Assembly (NCBI GenBank): GCA_022758925.1
Contig: JAEMQF010000269.1
Span: forward strand, 1 to 45,456
Source: Burkholderiales bacterium
GTDB taxonomy: Bacteria > Pseudomonadota > Gammaproteobacteria > Burkholderiales > Burkholderiaceae_C
DNA: 45,456 nucleotides
Direction of reading: 5' to 3'
Positions 24,793-33,327 of this stretch are shown one piece after another. Each line of letters begins with the position of its first letter. The first letter of the stretch is position 1. The notes beneath the pieces are model-generated. The model searched no databases. It was not told where the DNA came from and saw only the letters and a program-made list of their open reading frames with translations. A program made the translations under genes and the position numbers.

Positions 24793-25806
24793 TCAGGGCT
24801 CCATGACGCGCCGCAGCGCGGCGGCGACGCGTGCCGGGCCGGGGAAGTAGGCCCATTCCTGTGCGTGCGGGTAGGGCGTGTCCCAGCCGGTCACACGCTC
24901 GATCGGCGCCTCGAGGTGATAAAAACAATGCTCCTGCACCAGAGCCGCGAGCTCGGCGCCGAAGCCGCTGGTGCGCGTGGCCTCGTGCACGATGACGCAG
25001 CGGCCGGTCTTCTTCACCGAGGCCACGATGGCGGCCAGGTCAAGCGGCCAGAGGCATCGCAGGTCGATGATTTCGGCATCGATTTCGCTTTCGCGCGCGG
25101 CCGCCTCGCAGACGAAGACCATCGTGCCGTAGGTCAACAGCGTGACGTCGGCGCCGGGGCGAACCAGCGTCGCCGTGTCCAGCGGCACCGTGTAATGCCC
25201 TTCGGGCACGGCGCTGGCCGGATGTGCCGACCAGGGAACGACCGGCCGGTCGTGATGGCCGTCGAAGGGCCCGTTGTACAGACGCTTGGGCTCGAGAAAG
25301 ATGACCGGGTCGTCGCACTCGATGGCCGCGATCAGCAGCCCCTTGGCGTCGTAGGGGTTGCTCGGCATCACGGTGCGCAGCCCGCAGACGTGGGTGAACA
25401 GCGCCTCCGGGCTCTGGCTGTGCGTCTGGCCGCCGTAGATGCCGCCACCGCAGGGCATGCGGATCGTGATCGGCGCCGTGAAGTCCGCGGCCGAGCGATA
25501 ACGCAAGCGCGCCGCTTCGGAGACGATCTGGTCCGACGCCGGATAGAAATAGTCGGCGAACTGGACCTCGACCACCGGGCGCAGGCCGTAGGCCGCCATG
25601 CCGATCGCCGAACCGACGATGCCGCCCTCGGAGATCGGCGCGTCGAACACACGCGACTTGCCGTACTTGGCTTGCAAGCCTTCGGTGCAGCGGAACACGC
25701 CGCCGAAATAGCCGACATCCTGCCCATACACGATCACGTTCGGATCGCGCTCGAGCATCACGTCCATCGCCGATCGCAGCGCCTGGATCATCGTCATCGT
25801 GGCCAT
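24793..25806 (-). CDS. bkdA2: Branched-chain 2-oxoacid dehydrogenase E1 beta subunit
   Basis: About 337 residues of the transketolase-like pyrimidine-binding and C-terminal domains. Characteristic stretches are VIVYGQDVGYFGGVFRCTEGLQ, the invariant SEGGIVGSAIGMAAYGLRPV, EVQFADYFYPASDQIVSE, and MPCGGGIYGGQTHSQSPEA. The YGQDVG..GGVFR form is typical of BCKDH rather than pyruvate dehydrogenase E1beta. The track start is a TTG; the ATG six bases further in (25806) has GAGG at seven-base spacing and is preferred. It sits between E1alpha (35-nt gap) and E2 (translationally adjacent) in one minus-strand operon. Confidence 0.93.
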   Translation of the reverse strand: MATMTMIQALRSAMDVMLERDPNVIVYGQDVGYFGGVFRCTEGLQAKYGKSRVFDAPISEGGIVGSAIGMAAYGLRPVVEVQFADYFYPASDQIVSEAARLRYRSAADFTAPITIRMPCGGGIYGGQTHSQSPEALFTHVCGLRTVMPSNPYDAKGLLIAAIECDDPVIFLEPKRLYNGPFDGHHDRPVVPWSAHPASAVPEGHYTVPLDTATLVRPGADVTLLTYGTMVFVCEAAARESEIDAEIIDLRCLWPLDLAAIVASVKKTGRCVIVHEATRTSGFGAELAALVQEHCFYHLEAPIERVTGWDTPYPHAQEWAYFPGPARVAAALRRVMEP

Positions 25807-25840
25807 GGTCAAGCCTCGCGCCGGGTCGCCCGACAGTCGC

Positions 25841-27223
<1,383 letters not shown>

Positions 27224-27325
27224 TCAGATGTCGGCTTGCGGGCGGCCTGCAGGGCGGTGCGTCGCGGCGGTTTGAACGCGCTGCGTCAGTGCGGGTTTCC
27301 GGGGCGGGAGTGCAACCCCGATGCG

Positions 27326-28465
27326 CTATCCGGGCCGTCGCCGTCCACGCCAGACGGCGAATGCGCTGCCGATGACGAACGCACCAAGGGCGAGCGCGTT
27401 CAGCGCAGCGCCGAGACGCAGCACCTCGGACGATCCGAAGCCATCGCCGCCGAGGCGCACCAGCAGCGATGCGTGCAGCAGCGCCAGTGGCGCGTAGAAG
27501 GCGGGGTGATACGGCAACTTCACGTGCAGCACCGCGGGCAGGATGATCGGCGCGTGGCCGAATACCATCGAAAACACGAAACCGAGCAGCAGTGCGTGCA
27601 GCGCGGCGTCGTAGGCGGCGTTGCCGGGCTGGAAGCCGCCGTTGGCGAGCGCCAGCGACGCGGCCACGGCGAGCCAGAAGTAGCCCGCCAGCAGTGCCAC
27701 CGCGATGTAGCGCGTCAGCCCCTTGGCGCGCACGGTGCGCCACGCGACGTCCTGGCGCAGCAGCCACAGCGCCAGGCCGAGCAGCGCCAGCGCGAACAGC
27801 AGCCCGCCCCAACGCAGGCCTTGCGTGGCGTCCGCCTCACCAGCCAGGCCAGCCAGGCCGGCCACGGTGGCCACGAGCAGGCCGGCAAAGACGCGCGACG
27901 CGAGCGCCGACGGCGGCAGAAAGCGTGACAGTTCGAGCCTCTCGCCGGCGATCGTCAGCACCAGGAAGGCGAGCCACCAAGGCACGACTTCGTGCACCGC
28001 AACGCCCAACGCCCAGCGCACGCTGCCGGCGAGCCAGGCGCAGGCAGCGAGCGCCAGCGTGAACGTGAACAACGCGCGCTGGCGCCGCCACAGATCGGCC
28101 GACGCCGCGACCAGCACCACGCCGCCGGCAACGGTGAACCAGGGCGCGGCGCGCTGCAGCCCGGCGAGCAGCGCCAGCGTGCCCAGGCCCGCGGCGAGCG
28201 GCGCCGTGTAGGCCCACAGGCGCCCAAGTGCTACCGCACGTTCAAGCGAAATCACGACGCCGAAGAAGCCGCAGATCATGAGCGGGCCGTGCAGCGTGCT
28301 GAGCGCGCTCGCGGCGTCGGGCATGGCCCAGCCCAGGCGCGCCAGGCCGGCAAGCGTGCCGCTGAGCAGCGCCACGAAGCCGAGCGCGAGCAGGGGTACG
28401 CGCTGCCACGGCGCGAGGTTCAGGTTCGTGCGCCGGGCGTTCAACGTGGACGCCTTGTGAAGCAC
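27326..28465 (-). CDS. Polytopic membrane protein, NnrS/heme-copper-like family
   Basis: A 379-residue, very hydrophobic protein with roughly eleven predicted helices. Conserved-looking His-containing stretches include LSTLHGPLMICGFFGVVISLERAVALG near the N-terminus and FVFSMVFGHAPIILPAVLHVKLPYHPAFYAPL near the C-terminus, which could ligate heme or metal. Similar proteins sit in NO/nitrite-related clusters and are described only as membrane proteins; NnrS-like topology is my inference. The GTG start at 28465 is weakly supported; a TTG 24 nt further in has AAGG upstream. It is the last gene of the minus-strand hemerythrin/MIP18 cluster, following the 24-bp repeat array. Confidence 0.7.
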   Translation of the reverse strand: MLHKASTLNARRTNLNLAPWQRVPLLALGFVALLSGTLAGLARLGWAMPDAASALSTLHGPLMICGFFGVVISLERAVALGRLWAYTAPLAAGLGTLALLAGLQRAAPWFTVAGGVVLVAASADLWRRQRALFTFTLALAACAWLAGSVRWALGVAVHEVVPWWLAFLVLTIAGERLELSRFLPPSALASRVFAGLLVATVAGLAGLAGEADATQGLRWGGLLFALALLGLALWLLRQDVAWRTVRAKGLTRYIAVALLAGYFWLAVAASLALANGGFQPGNAAYDAALHALLLGFVFSMVFGHAPIILPAVLHVKLPYHPAFYAPLALLHASLLVRLGGDGFGSSEVLRLGAALNALALGAFVIGSAFAVWRGRRRPG

Positions 28466-28472
28466 TGGGCTT

Positions 28473-28615
28473 CACCCGGTGTCAAACACGGCGTGACACG
28501 TGGCGTCACGCACGCGGCGACACCCGGTGTCGAGCACGTCGCGACACCCGGTGTCACGCACGCGGCGACACCCGGTGTCAAGCACGGGTGACACCCGGAG
28601 TCAAGCACGCGGCGA
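28473..28615. repeat. Tandem array of 24-bp units
   Basis: Six consecutive units of consensus ACACCCGGTGTCAAGCACGCGGCG (24, 24, 24, 24, 23, 24 bp), with the two leftmost more diverged. Each unit contains an imperfect palindrome GACACC-C-GGTGTC. The array fills the gap between the MIP18-like gene and the membrane gene. Units of 24 bp keep an open frame on both strands (8-residue repeats), but neither frame has a credible start. Confidence 0.9.
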
Positions 28616-28637
28616 CAGGAGCTTGCGGCCCGCGCGA

Positions 28638-28961
28638 TCACTGCTGCGAGCCCGGCCAGCCGAAAAACTCGCGTGCCGTGCCACTCATCATCGACGGGTT
28701 CCAGATCGGCTCCCAGACGAGCTGCAAACGCACTTCGGTGGCTGCGGGGCAGGCGCGCTGCACGGCAAGCCGGGCCTGTTCGACGAGCATGTCCGCGACC
28801 GGGCAGGCGGGTGTGGTCATCGTCATGTCGACCTCGACCCGGCCGTCGACGACCTCGACGCGGTAGACCAGCCCGAGCTCGACGATGTTCATGCCGGCCT
28901 CGGGATCGTCGACCTCGCGCAGCGCGTCGTACACCGCGCTCGCATCGGGAGCGGGGGTCAC
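28638..28961 (-). CDS. MIP18/PaaD-like (DUF59) metal-sulfur cluster assembly factor
   Basis: A 107-residue protein with the DUF59 fold: VYDALREVDDPEAGMNIVELGLVYRVEV, then VEVDMTMTTPACPVADMLVEQARLAV, then VRLQLVWEPIWNPSMMS. The Cys in TTPACP and the 'DPE...i.lGLv' block are family hallmarks. Relatives (PaaD, SufT, MIP18) help insert or mature Fe-S clusters. The GTG at 28961 overlaps the stop of the upstream 22-codon mini-ORF (GTGA), with GGAGG eight bases before it. Co-occurrence with hemerythrin and heme-copper-like membrane proteins suggests repair or maturation of metal centres under NO or low oxygen; this is inference. Confidence 0.85.
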   Translation of the reverse strand: MTPAPDASAVYDALREVDDPEAGMNIVELGLVYRVEVVDGRVEVDMTMTTPACPVADMLVEQARLAVQRACPAATEVRLQLVWEPIWNPSMMSGTAREFFGWPGSQQ

Positions 28962-29026
28962 TGCGTAACCTCCGTGCTTCGCACTGCGGTGCGAGCCCCC
29001 TTCGGAACGGCCGGGCGGGGGCTCAT
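28958..29026 (-). CDS. 22-codon mini-ORF bridging GNAT and MIP18 genes (repeat element copy)
   Basis: ATG at 29026 overlaps the upstream GNAT stop (ATGA), and its own TGA overlaps the MIP18 start (GTGA), so ribosomes could pass through three frames without a gap. It would encode MSPRPAVPKGARTAV followed by RSTEVTQ. The DNA contains hairpin AGCCCCC/GGGGGCT right after the start, a second stem CGCAC/GTGCG, and GGAGG near the 3' end that serves the next start codon. The same sequence occurs in tandem at 45216-45456. Whether the peptide matters, or only the coupling and structure do, is unknown. Confidence 0.6.
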   Translation of the reverse strand: MSPRPAVPKGARTAVRSTEVTQ

Positions 29027-30036
29027 GCCACCGGGCGCACGAACGCCAACCGCTGCGACGGCTTGAAGCCGGCGTCGAAGAGGAAGCCCAGCAGCGCGAG
29101 TTGGGTGGTGGGCTCGACCACGGTCTCGACGCGATCGACATGCAGCGCGTCCAGGCTCGCGAACAGCTGCGACAACAGCGCGTGGCCGATGCCGCGGTGT
29201 TCGTAGCCGGGGTCGACACCGATCGTGTCGAGCACGGCCACCGGCTCGGCGCGCCCGAAGTCGCCCAGGTCGGCACGCGCCATCAGGTAACCGACGATCG
29301 CACCCTCCAGGCGCGCGCTGAGCGAGACGCGGATCGCCGACTCGTCCATCGCCTCGCCGAGCTTGGCGGCGATATAGGCCTCGCGGTTGCGGCCGGTGAG
29401 CACGGAGTCGATGCGCACGATCTGCGGCAGGTCCGCAGGTGCCATCGCGCGCACGTCGCAGCGCAGCGTCGCGATGCGCTCGAAATCATTGCCTGCGGGC
29501 GCGCCGTAGTCGATCTCGTGGCTCGTGCCAAAGCCTTCGGGCAACTCCAGCGCGTCGTCACGCTCGGCCTGATAGCCGTCGCCGACGGCGCAGTCGACCA
29601 CCAGGTTCGGCGCCAGCGTGAAGCCCATCGCATCGAGCCAGTGCAACATGGTGTGCTCGCTCCACCGGGCGCCGGTGCGCAGATCGGCCACCCCATGCTG
29701 GCGCGCATGCTGCACCAGCGCGTCCAGCAGCAGCTTGCCCACGCCGTGCCCGCGCTGCGCGGGGCGCACGCCGATCACCTCGAGCCGCAGGCCGGGAAGC
29801 TGGCGGCCGAATTCGCCCTCGATGCGCCGCGCCAGGATGTAGCCGACGAGGCCGTCGGCGTCGGCCGCGGCGAGCTGCACGTGCAGGCGCGGCTCCTTCA
29901 CCGCGCTCGCCAGCCGGCGCTGGAAGTAGGCGCGGCGCTGGCGGCCTTCGAGGGCGGCGTCGATCGCGACCACCGCATCGAGGTCTTGCTTCGTCATCGC
30001 GCGCACCGTCACCGCCGGGGTCAGGTCGTGTTCCAT
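29023..30036 (-). CDS. Tandem-domain GNAT acetyltransferase
   Basis: About 337 residues with two GNAT domains. The first (residues about 8-150) has the acetyl-CoA loop RPAQRGHGVGKLLLDALVQHA; the second (about 190-335) has DPGYEHRGIGHALLSQLFASL. Both domains begin alike (RAMTKQDLDAVVAIDAALEGRQRRAYF and RAMAPADLPQIVRIDSVLTGRNREAYI), so the gene arose by internal duplication. Both loops look functional. The ATG at 30036 has AAGGA nine bases upstream; the track extension would translate a 15-bp repeat array and is rejected. The substrate is unknown. It sits between hemerythrin and the MIP18-like gene, an unusual partner for this cluster. Confidence 0.82.
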   Translation of the reverse strand: MEHDLTPAVTVRAMTKQDLDAVVAIDAALEGRQRRAYFQRRLASAVKEPRLHVQLAAADADGLVGYILARRIEGEFGRQLPGLRLEVIGVRPAQRGHGVGKLLLDALVQHARQHGVADLRTGARWSEHTMLHWLDAMGFTLAPNLVVDCAVGDGYQAERDDALELPEGFGTSHEIDYGAPAGNDFERIATLRCDVRAMAPADLPQIVRIDSVLTGRNREAYIAAKLGEAMDESAIRVSLSARLEGAIVGYLMARADLGDFGRAEPVAVLDTIGVDPGYEHRGIGHALLSQLFASLDALHVDRVETVVEPTTQLALLGFLFDAGFKPSQRLAFVRPVA

Positions 30037-30060
30037 GCTGTGGGTCCTTGTTGCGGGTTC

Positions 30061-30150
30061 GGTGTCAGCGGGTGCGATGTCAGCGGGCGCGGTGTCAGCG
30101 GGTGCGGTGTCAGCGGATTCGGTGTCAGCGGGCGCGGTGCCAGCGGGTAC
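30061..30150. repeat. Tandem array of 15-bp units
   Basis: Six units of consensus GGTGTCAGCGGGTGC, nearly identical, in the 220-bp spacer between the hemerythrin gene and the tandem-GNAT gene. The unit shares GGTGTC with the 24-bp array 1.5 kb away. On the minus strand it would read as an (Ala-Asp-Thr-Ala-Pro) repeat in frame with the GNAT gene, but the GNAT ribosome binding site lies downstream of it. Confidence 0.9.
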
Positions 30151-30257
30151 GGTGACACGCCGCGCTCGGCCGCGCGCAGAGGTCCGGCGCAACGGGCCAG
30201 GAAGGCGCCATTTTCGGGCCCTGCGGGCGACGCAGTACGAGTCTGGGGCTCGGCATC

Positions 30258-30737
30258 TTAGTTCGACGCGTAGGCAAAACCCAGCTCGCGGTCGGAGTCG
30301 TCGTCGAGCAGGTCGTCCAGCAGCGGCAACAGCGCCATGGTTTCTTTCTGGATATGCGCCACCTGGCGCTCGACCATCTCCAGCGCGCCGCGCTTGAGCG
30401 CAGCGAAGCCGCTCGGATCGAGGTTTCCGGCTGCGGCGGCTTGCGCCAGCGGCAGGATCTCGTCGGCCACCGCGCGTATCGCGTCGTGTTCTTCCTTCAG
30501 CAACTCGGCGATGTCGCCCTCGCCGGCCTGCGCCATGCGCGGGAACAGTTCCGATTCCTCGAAAGCGAAGTGGCGTCCGATGTCGTGTTCGACAAGGCGC
30601 GTGAACGCTGCAGCGAGCGTTTTGAACCCGGGGTCAAGCGCAGCGCCCTGCCCTCGCGCGAATGCCTGCTCGACGCGGCCGAGCAGCTCGAGGCTCTGCC
30701 GATGTTCGGTGTCGAGGGCGTGGCTGATTTGACGCAT
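30258..30737 (-). CDS. Hemerythrin HHE domain protein (second copy)
   Basis: A 159-residue protein made almost entirely of one hemerythrin bundle. Likely iron ligands are H in ALDTEHRQSLELL, H and HF.FEE in LVEHDIGRHFAFEESELFP, H in LLKEEHDAIRAVADE, and H in VERQVAHIQKETMALLPLL. It resembles standalone bacterial hemerythrin-like proteins rather than RIC/YtfE, as it lacks the YtfE N-terminal domain. The start has AGAAGGA just upstream, and an FNR-like promoter lies directly ahead. It shares little sequence beyond the ligand pattern with the hemerythrin at 22586, so the two are not a recent duplication. Confidence 0.88.
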   Translation of the reverse strand: MRQISHALDTEHRQSLELLGRVEQAFARGQGAALDPGFKTLAAAFTRLVEHDIGRHFAFEESELFPRMAQAGEGDIAELLKEEHDAIRAVADEILPLAQAAAAGNLDPSGFAALKRGALEMVERQVAHIQKETMALLPLLDDLLDDDSDRELGFAYASN

Positions 30738-30775
30738 GAATCCTTCTGGCCATCGAATATTGGTAGCCGGGTACC

Positions 30776-30816
30776 AGAATAGCGCCGGCGGCGCCCCCGC
30801 CCTTGACGCAACTCAA
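30776..30816 (-). promoter_or_regulatory. FNR/DNR-type promoter of the second hemerythrin gene
   Basis: On the minus strand: TTGAGTTGCGTCAA, then 21 nt, then TATTCT, with the translation start about 40 nt further on. The box overlaps the last codons and stop of the upstream membrane gene. The box matches TTGAT-N4-ATCAA at 8 of 10 positions, and the layout copies that at 23190-23231. Confidence 0.6.
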
Positions 30817-32135
30817 GCCGACGGCGTGGTCCGTGGGCGCGCCGCCGCTCCAGCGTTCATGCGGCGCAGCAGGATGACGAAGAACGCACCGAACGCCGTG
30901 GCGCCAAGCGCACCGGCGCCGGCCGCGAGCGCAGCCATGCTTGCGCTGTCGGCGATCACCGCCAGCGCGAGCCCGGCGAGCGCCGCGAGGTGACACGCGA
31001 AGTGCAGCGCGAGCGCGGCATCGAAGCTCAGCGACGATGGCGTGGCCGGGCGCTGCCGGCCACGCGCCACGTGCATCGACGCCAGGAACGGCAGGATGCG
31101 CTGCAGGATGCCGAGCAGAAAAGTCAGCAGCCAGCCGACGATCAGCATCAGGCCGAACAGGGTGGGCAGGTTGAAACGCGCGGCGAACTGTGCATCAAGC
31201 TGAACCGCGAGCGCGATGCAAAGGCTCGCCACCAGCGCGACCCAACCGATGCGCACCAGCGTCAACGAGCGTCCGAGGTTGCGCCGCATGCCGGTTCGCA
31301 ATGCGCCGAGCATCAGGTGCAGATGGATCGCGACCGCGGCGGCGCCCAGGCCAATCGCGCCCAGGCGCAGCAGCGGCGCAGCGATGCCGAGAGCGCCGAG
31401 TGCGGCCAGCACCAGCGCCGCCACGGCGAGCCCGCATGCGGCGATGCTCTGCCGTTCGTCGGGCGCGGCTGAGAGCGCGAACATCGGCACCAGGATCGAC
31501 GACAGGCCGAAGGCAAGCAGGCCCATGAAACCGTAGCTCGCGAACATGAGGTGCAACACCAGCGCGGTCGCGCGCTCGAGCAGCGGCAGGCCCAGATAGG
31601 AAAGCGCGAGCGCGAGCGCCGTTGCCAGCACGACCAGCAGGCAAGCCAGCGCCGCCCAACCATGCGCCACCACCGCGCGCATGCCGCGCGCCCGGAGCAG
31701 GTTGTTTGCCAACAGCGCCGCGAAGGCGAGCAGCGCCAGCAGCACCGCCAACGCGCCGAGCCCCAACAGCGGCGGCGTGGCGCTGCCGATGCCGAGGGCG
31801 ACGCCGGCCACGCCGGGCGTGTACAACCACCAGATCGCCGCCGCCCAGCGCACCGATCGCAGCGGCTGGCGCGTCGCCACCGGCAGCAGTTGCAGGCTGG
31901 CGCCGATGGCAGTCATCACCAGCACGCCGAGCGTGACCAGATGCAGCGCGGCAAGCGGCCAGCCCAGACCGCCCGCGAAACGCGGCACGCCCGCCGACCC
32001 CGCGAGCAGCGCGAGCCACGCCAGCAGGTGGTAGACAAGCGCCGCGCCGAAGAAGCGAAACGGGATCGACACCGGCAGCAAGCGGCTCGTCGCATCCGCG
32101 AGAAAGACGCCGGCAACAGTTTTCGCGCGGGTCAC
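30813..32135 (-). CDS. Heme-copper oxidase/NnrS-like polytopic membrane protein
   Basis: A 440-residue protein with about twelve hydrophobic helices. Several contain conserved-looking His: YHLLAWLALL (helix 1), LAALHLVTLGVLVMTAIGASLQLLPVA (helix 2), LVLHLMFASYGFMGLLAFGLSSILVPMF, IHLHLMLGAL and LHFACHLAALAGLAL. The HL.tLG...m...G...QLLPV pattern is familiar from heme-copper oxidase subunit I-like and NnrS-like proteins, so heme or copper binding and a role in NO tolerance are plausible but unproven. The GTG start overlaps the DUF2249 stop by 4 nt (GTGA), so the two are translationally coupled. Confidence 0.72.
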   Translation of the reverse strand: MTRAKTVAGVFLADATSRLLPVSIPFRFFGAALVYHLLAWLALLAGSAGVPRFAGGLGWPLAALHLVTLGVLVMTAIGASLQLLPVATRQPLRSVRWAAAIWWLYTPGVAGVALGIGSATPPLLGLGALAVLLALLAFAALLANNLLRARGMRAVVAHGWAALACLLVVLATALALALSYLGLPLLERATALVLHLMFASYGFMGLLAFGLSSILVPMFALSAAPDERQSIAACGLAVAALVLAALGALGIAAPLLRLGAIGLGAAAVAIHLHLMLGALRTGMRRNLGRSLTLVRIGWVALVASLCIALAVQLDAQFAARFNLPTLFGLMLIVGWLLTFLLGILQRILPFLASMHVARGRQRPATPSSLSFDAALALHFACHLAALAGLALAVIADSASMAALAAGAGALGATAFGAFFVILLRRMNAGAAARPRTTPSA

Positions 32136-32410
32136 GCTGTTCCCGCTGCACGTTCGAGCCGCAGCACCACTTCGCCCGGCTCACCGGCAATGCGCTCGGC
32201 GCACCAGCCGATCTGCGCCAGTTCAGCGTAGAGCAACAGCGGGTCGCGATCGTGGTGCACGATCAGCGCCGCCCCGGCGTCGCCTTGCTCGCGCACCAGG
32301 CGCAGGATCGCCACCAGCGGCTGCGGCGGCGGCAGGCCGCGCACGTCGATGTGCACGCCTGCGGCATCGTGCCAGCGTTTGCCGAAGGCGGAGTGGGCGT
32401 CATTGCTCAT
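32132..32410 (-). CDS. DUF2249 domain protein
   Basis: A 92-residue protein with a TusA/SirA-like fold: HIDVRGLPPPQPLVAILRLV, then GAALIVHHDRDPLLLYAELAQIGWCAE. DUF2249 proteins often accompany hemerythrin, nitrite/NO reductase and heme-copper-like genes. The TusA catalytic Cys position (CPxP) is here PPPQP, so sulfur transfer is unlikely by that mechanism. It is the first gene of the minus-strand cluster that runs to 27326, with GAGG at nine to ten bases from the ATG. About 175 bp separates it from radC; I see nothing definite there. Confidence 0.78.
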   Translation of the reverse strand: MSNDAHSAFGKRWHDAAGVHIDVRGLPPPQPLVAILRLVREQGDAGAALIVHHDRDPLLLYAELAQIGWCAERIAGEPGEVVLRLERAAGTA

Positions 32411-32586
32411 CGCGCTGATCCTCGCCCGTAGCCTTGTTGCGTGAATGTGCGGGCGACATCAGCGCTTCTCCGAGTCGGAGCGGTGCACATCAGTCCGTGC
32501 TGATTCGCGCATTCGCCAATGGAGCCAGCACGAGCCATCGGGTCCTCGACGTGCATCAGCAAGCGAAGCGCCACTCTGGGCTAACT

Positions 32587-33249
32587 CTACAGCCTTCCTG
32601 CTTCCAGAAAACTGAAGTATCCGGTCCTGTTGAAGATGATGTGATCCAGCAGCTCGATGCCTACGATCTCGCCCGCCGCTTTGAGCTGGGCGGTGATGTT
32701 GATGTCGCTCTGCGACGGCTCGACACCACCGCTCGGATGATTGTGGGCAACGATGACGGCGGCAGCCCGGTCGGACAGCGCATCCGCGAAGACTTCGCGC
32801 GGATGAACCGGGCTGCGGTCAATCAGGCCGATCGAAACGACGCGAATGTTCAGGATCTCATTCGCGCCGTTGATGCTGCCGCATAGAAAGTGCTCCTGCT
32901 TCCGGTCGGCATAGTGCCGGATGTGCGGCAACAAGTCGGCCGGGGTTTCGATCTTCACACCCTCCGGCTTGATGCGGCGGCGGGCGAACTCAATCGCCGC
33001 GAGAACCAAAGTGGCCTTCGCGTCGCCCACGCCTTCGAACTGCGTCAGGTCTTCGGCCTTCACTTGCAGGCCCCTCTCGTCAATGAGCCGCGCCAGCTTC
33101 CCGGCAAGGGTCATGACATCCATCCCGGGCGTGCCCTTGCCAAGCAGCACCGCCAGCAGCTCCCGATCGCTCAACGCAGCCGCGCCCTTGCGCAACAGCT
33201 TCTCGCGCGGGCGGTCGGCTTCGGGCATCTGGTGGATGGTCTTGCTCAC
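32587..33249 (-). CDS. radC: RadC-family JAMM/MPN+ domain protein
   Basis: A 220-residue RadC protein. An N-terminal helical/HhH region (PREKLLRKGAAALSDRELLAVLLGKG; LTQFEGVGDAKATLVLAAIE) is followed by the JAMM metalloprotease-like motif AHNHPSGGVEPSQSD with the upstream Glu region. Despite the name, RadC is not established as a repair factor, and copies next to restriction or mobile genes are common. The GTG at 33249 overlaps the stop of the upstream mini-ORF (GTGA), with AAGGGGG about six bases before. The longer track start at 33297 runs through the mini-ORF and is rejected. Placement at the end of the hsd operon suggests it belongs to the island. Confidence 0.9.
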   Translation of the reverse strand: MSKTIHQMPEADRPREKLLRKGAAALSDRELLAVLLGKGTPGMDVMTLAGKLARLIDERGLQVKAEDLTQFEGVGDAKATLVLAAIEFARRRIKPEGVKIETPADLLPHIRHYADRKQEHFLCGSINGANEILNIRVVSIGLIDRSPVHPREVFADALSDRAAAVIVAHNHPSGGVEPSQSDINITAQLKAAGEIVGIELLDHIIFNRTGYFSFLEAGRL

Positions 33250-33323
33250 TTGGCCCCCTTGGCCCTGCGGCCCGTCCCCCCAATGGGGAGCGAGCACCTT
33301 CGGAACGGCCGTGCGGTGCTCAT
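33246..33323 (-). CDS. 25-codon mini-ORF before radC (diverged copy of the leader element)
   Basis: Starts 4 nt after the stop of the hsdR tail and ends overlapping the radC GTG (GTGA). The peptide would begin MSTARPFRRCSLPIGG. The first 35 bases align with the element at 28958 and 45216: the loop core GGCCGTTCCGAAGG is identical, while the stem changes from AGCCCCC/GGGGGCT to AGCACC/GGTGCT with both sides altered in compensation. The second half is unrelated but again supplies a G-rich ribosome binding site. This supports selection for the hairpin and the coupling design. Confidence 0.5.
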   Translation of the reverse strand: MSTARPFRRCSLPIGGTGRRAKGAK

Positions 33324-33327
33324 CGCC

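Noticed and set aside
27992-28591. 199-codon plus-strand ORF ending in eight-residue repeats
   Set aside because: Reads antisense through a membrane-protein gene and into the 24-bp array; repeats keep the frame open by chance.
28473-28615. CRISPR array
   Set aside because: 24-bp units abut directly with no unique spacers and no cas genes are nearby.
29023-30192. Longer GNAT ORF including Ala-Asp-Thr-Ala-Pro repeats
   Set aside because: The ATG at 30036 has a good ribosome binding site and starts the conserved domain; the extension is tandem-repeat DNA.
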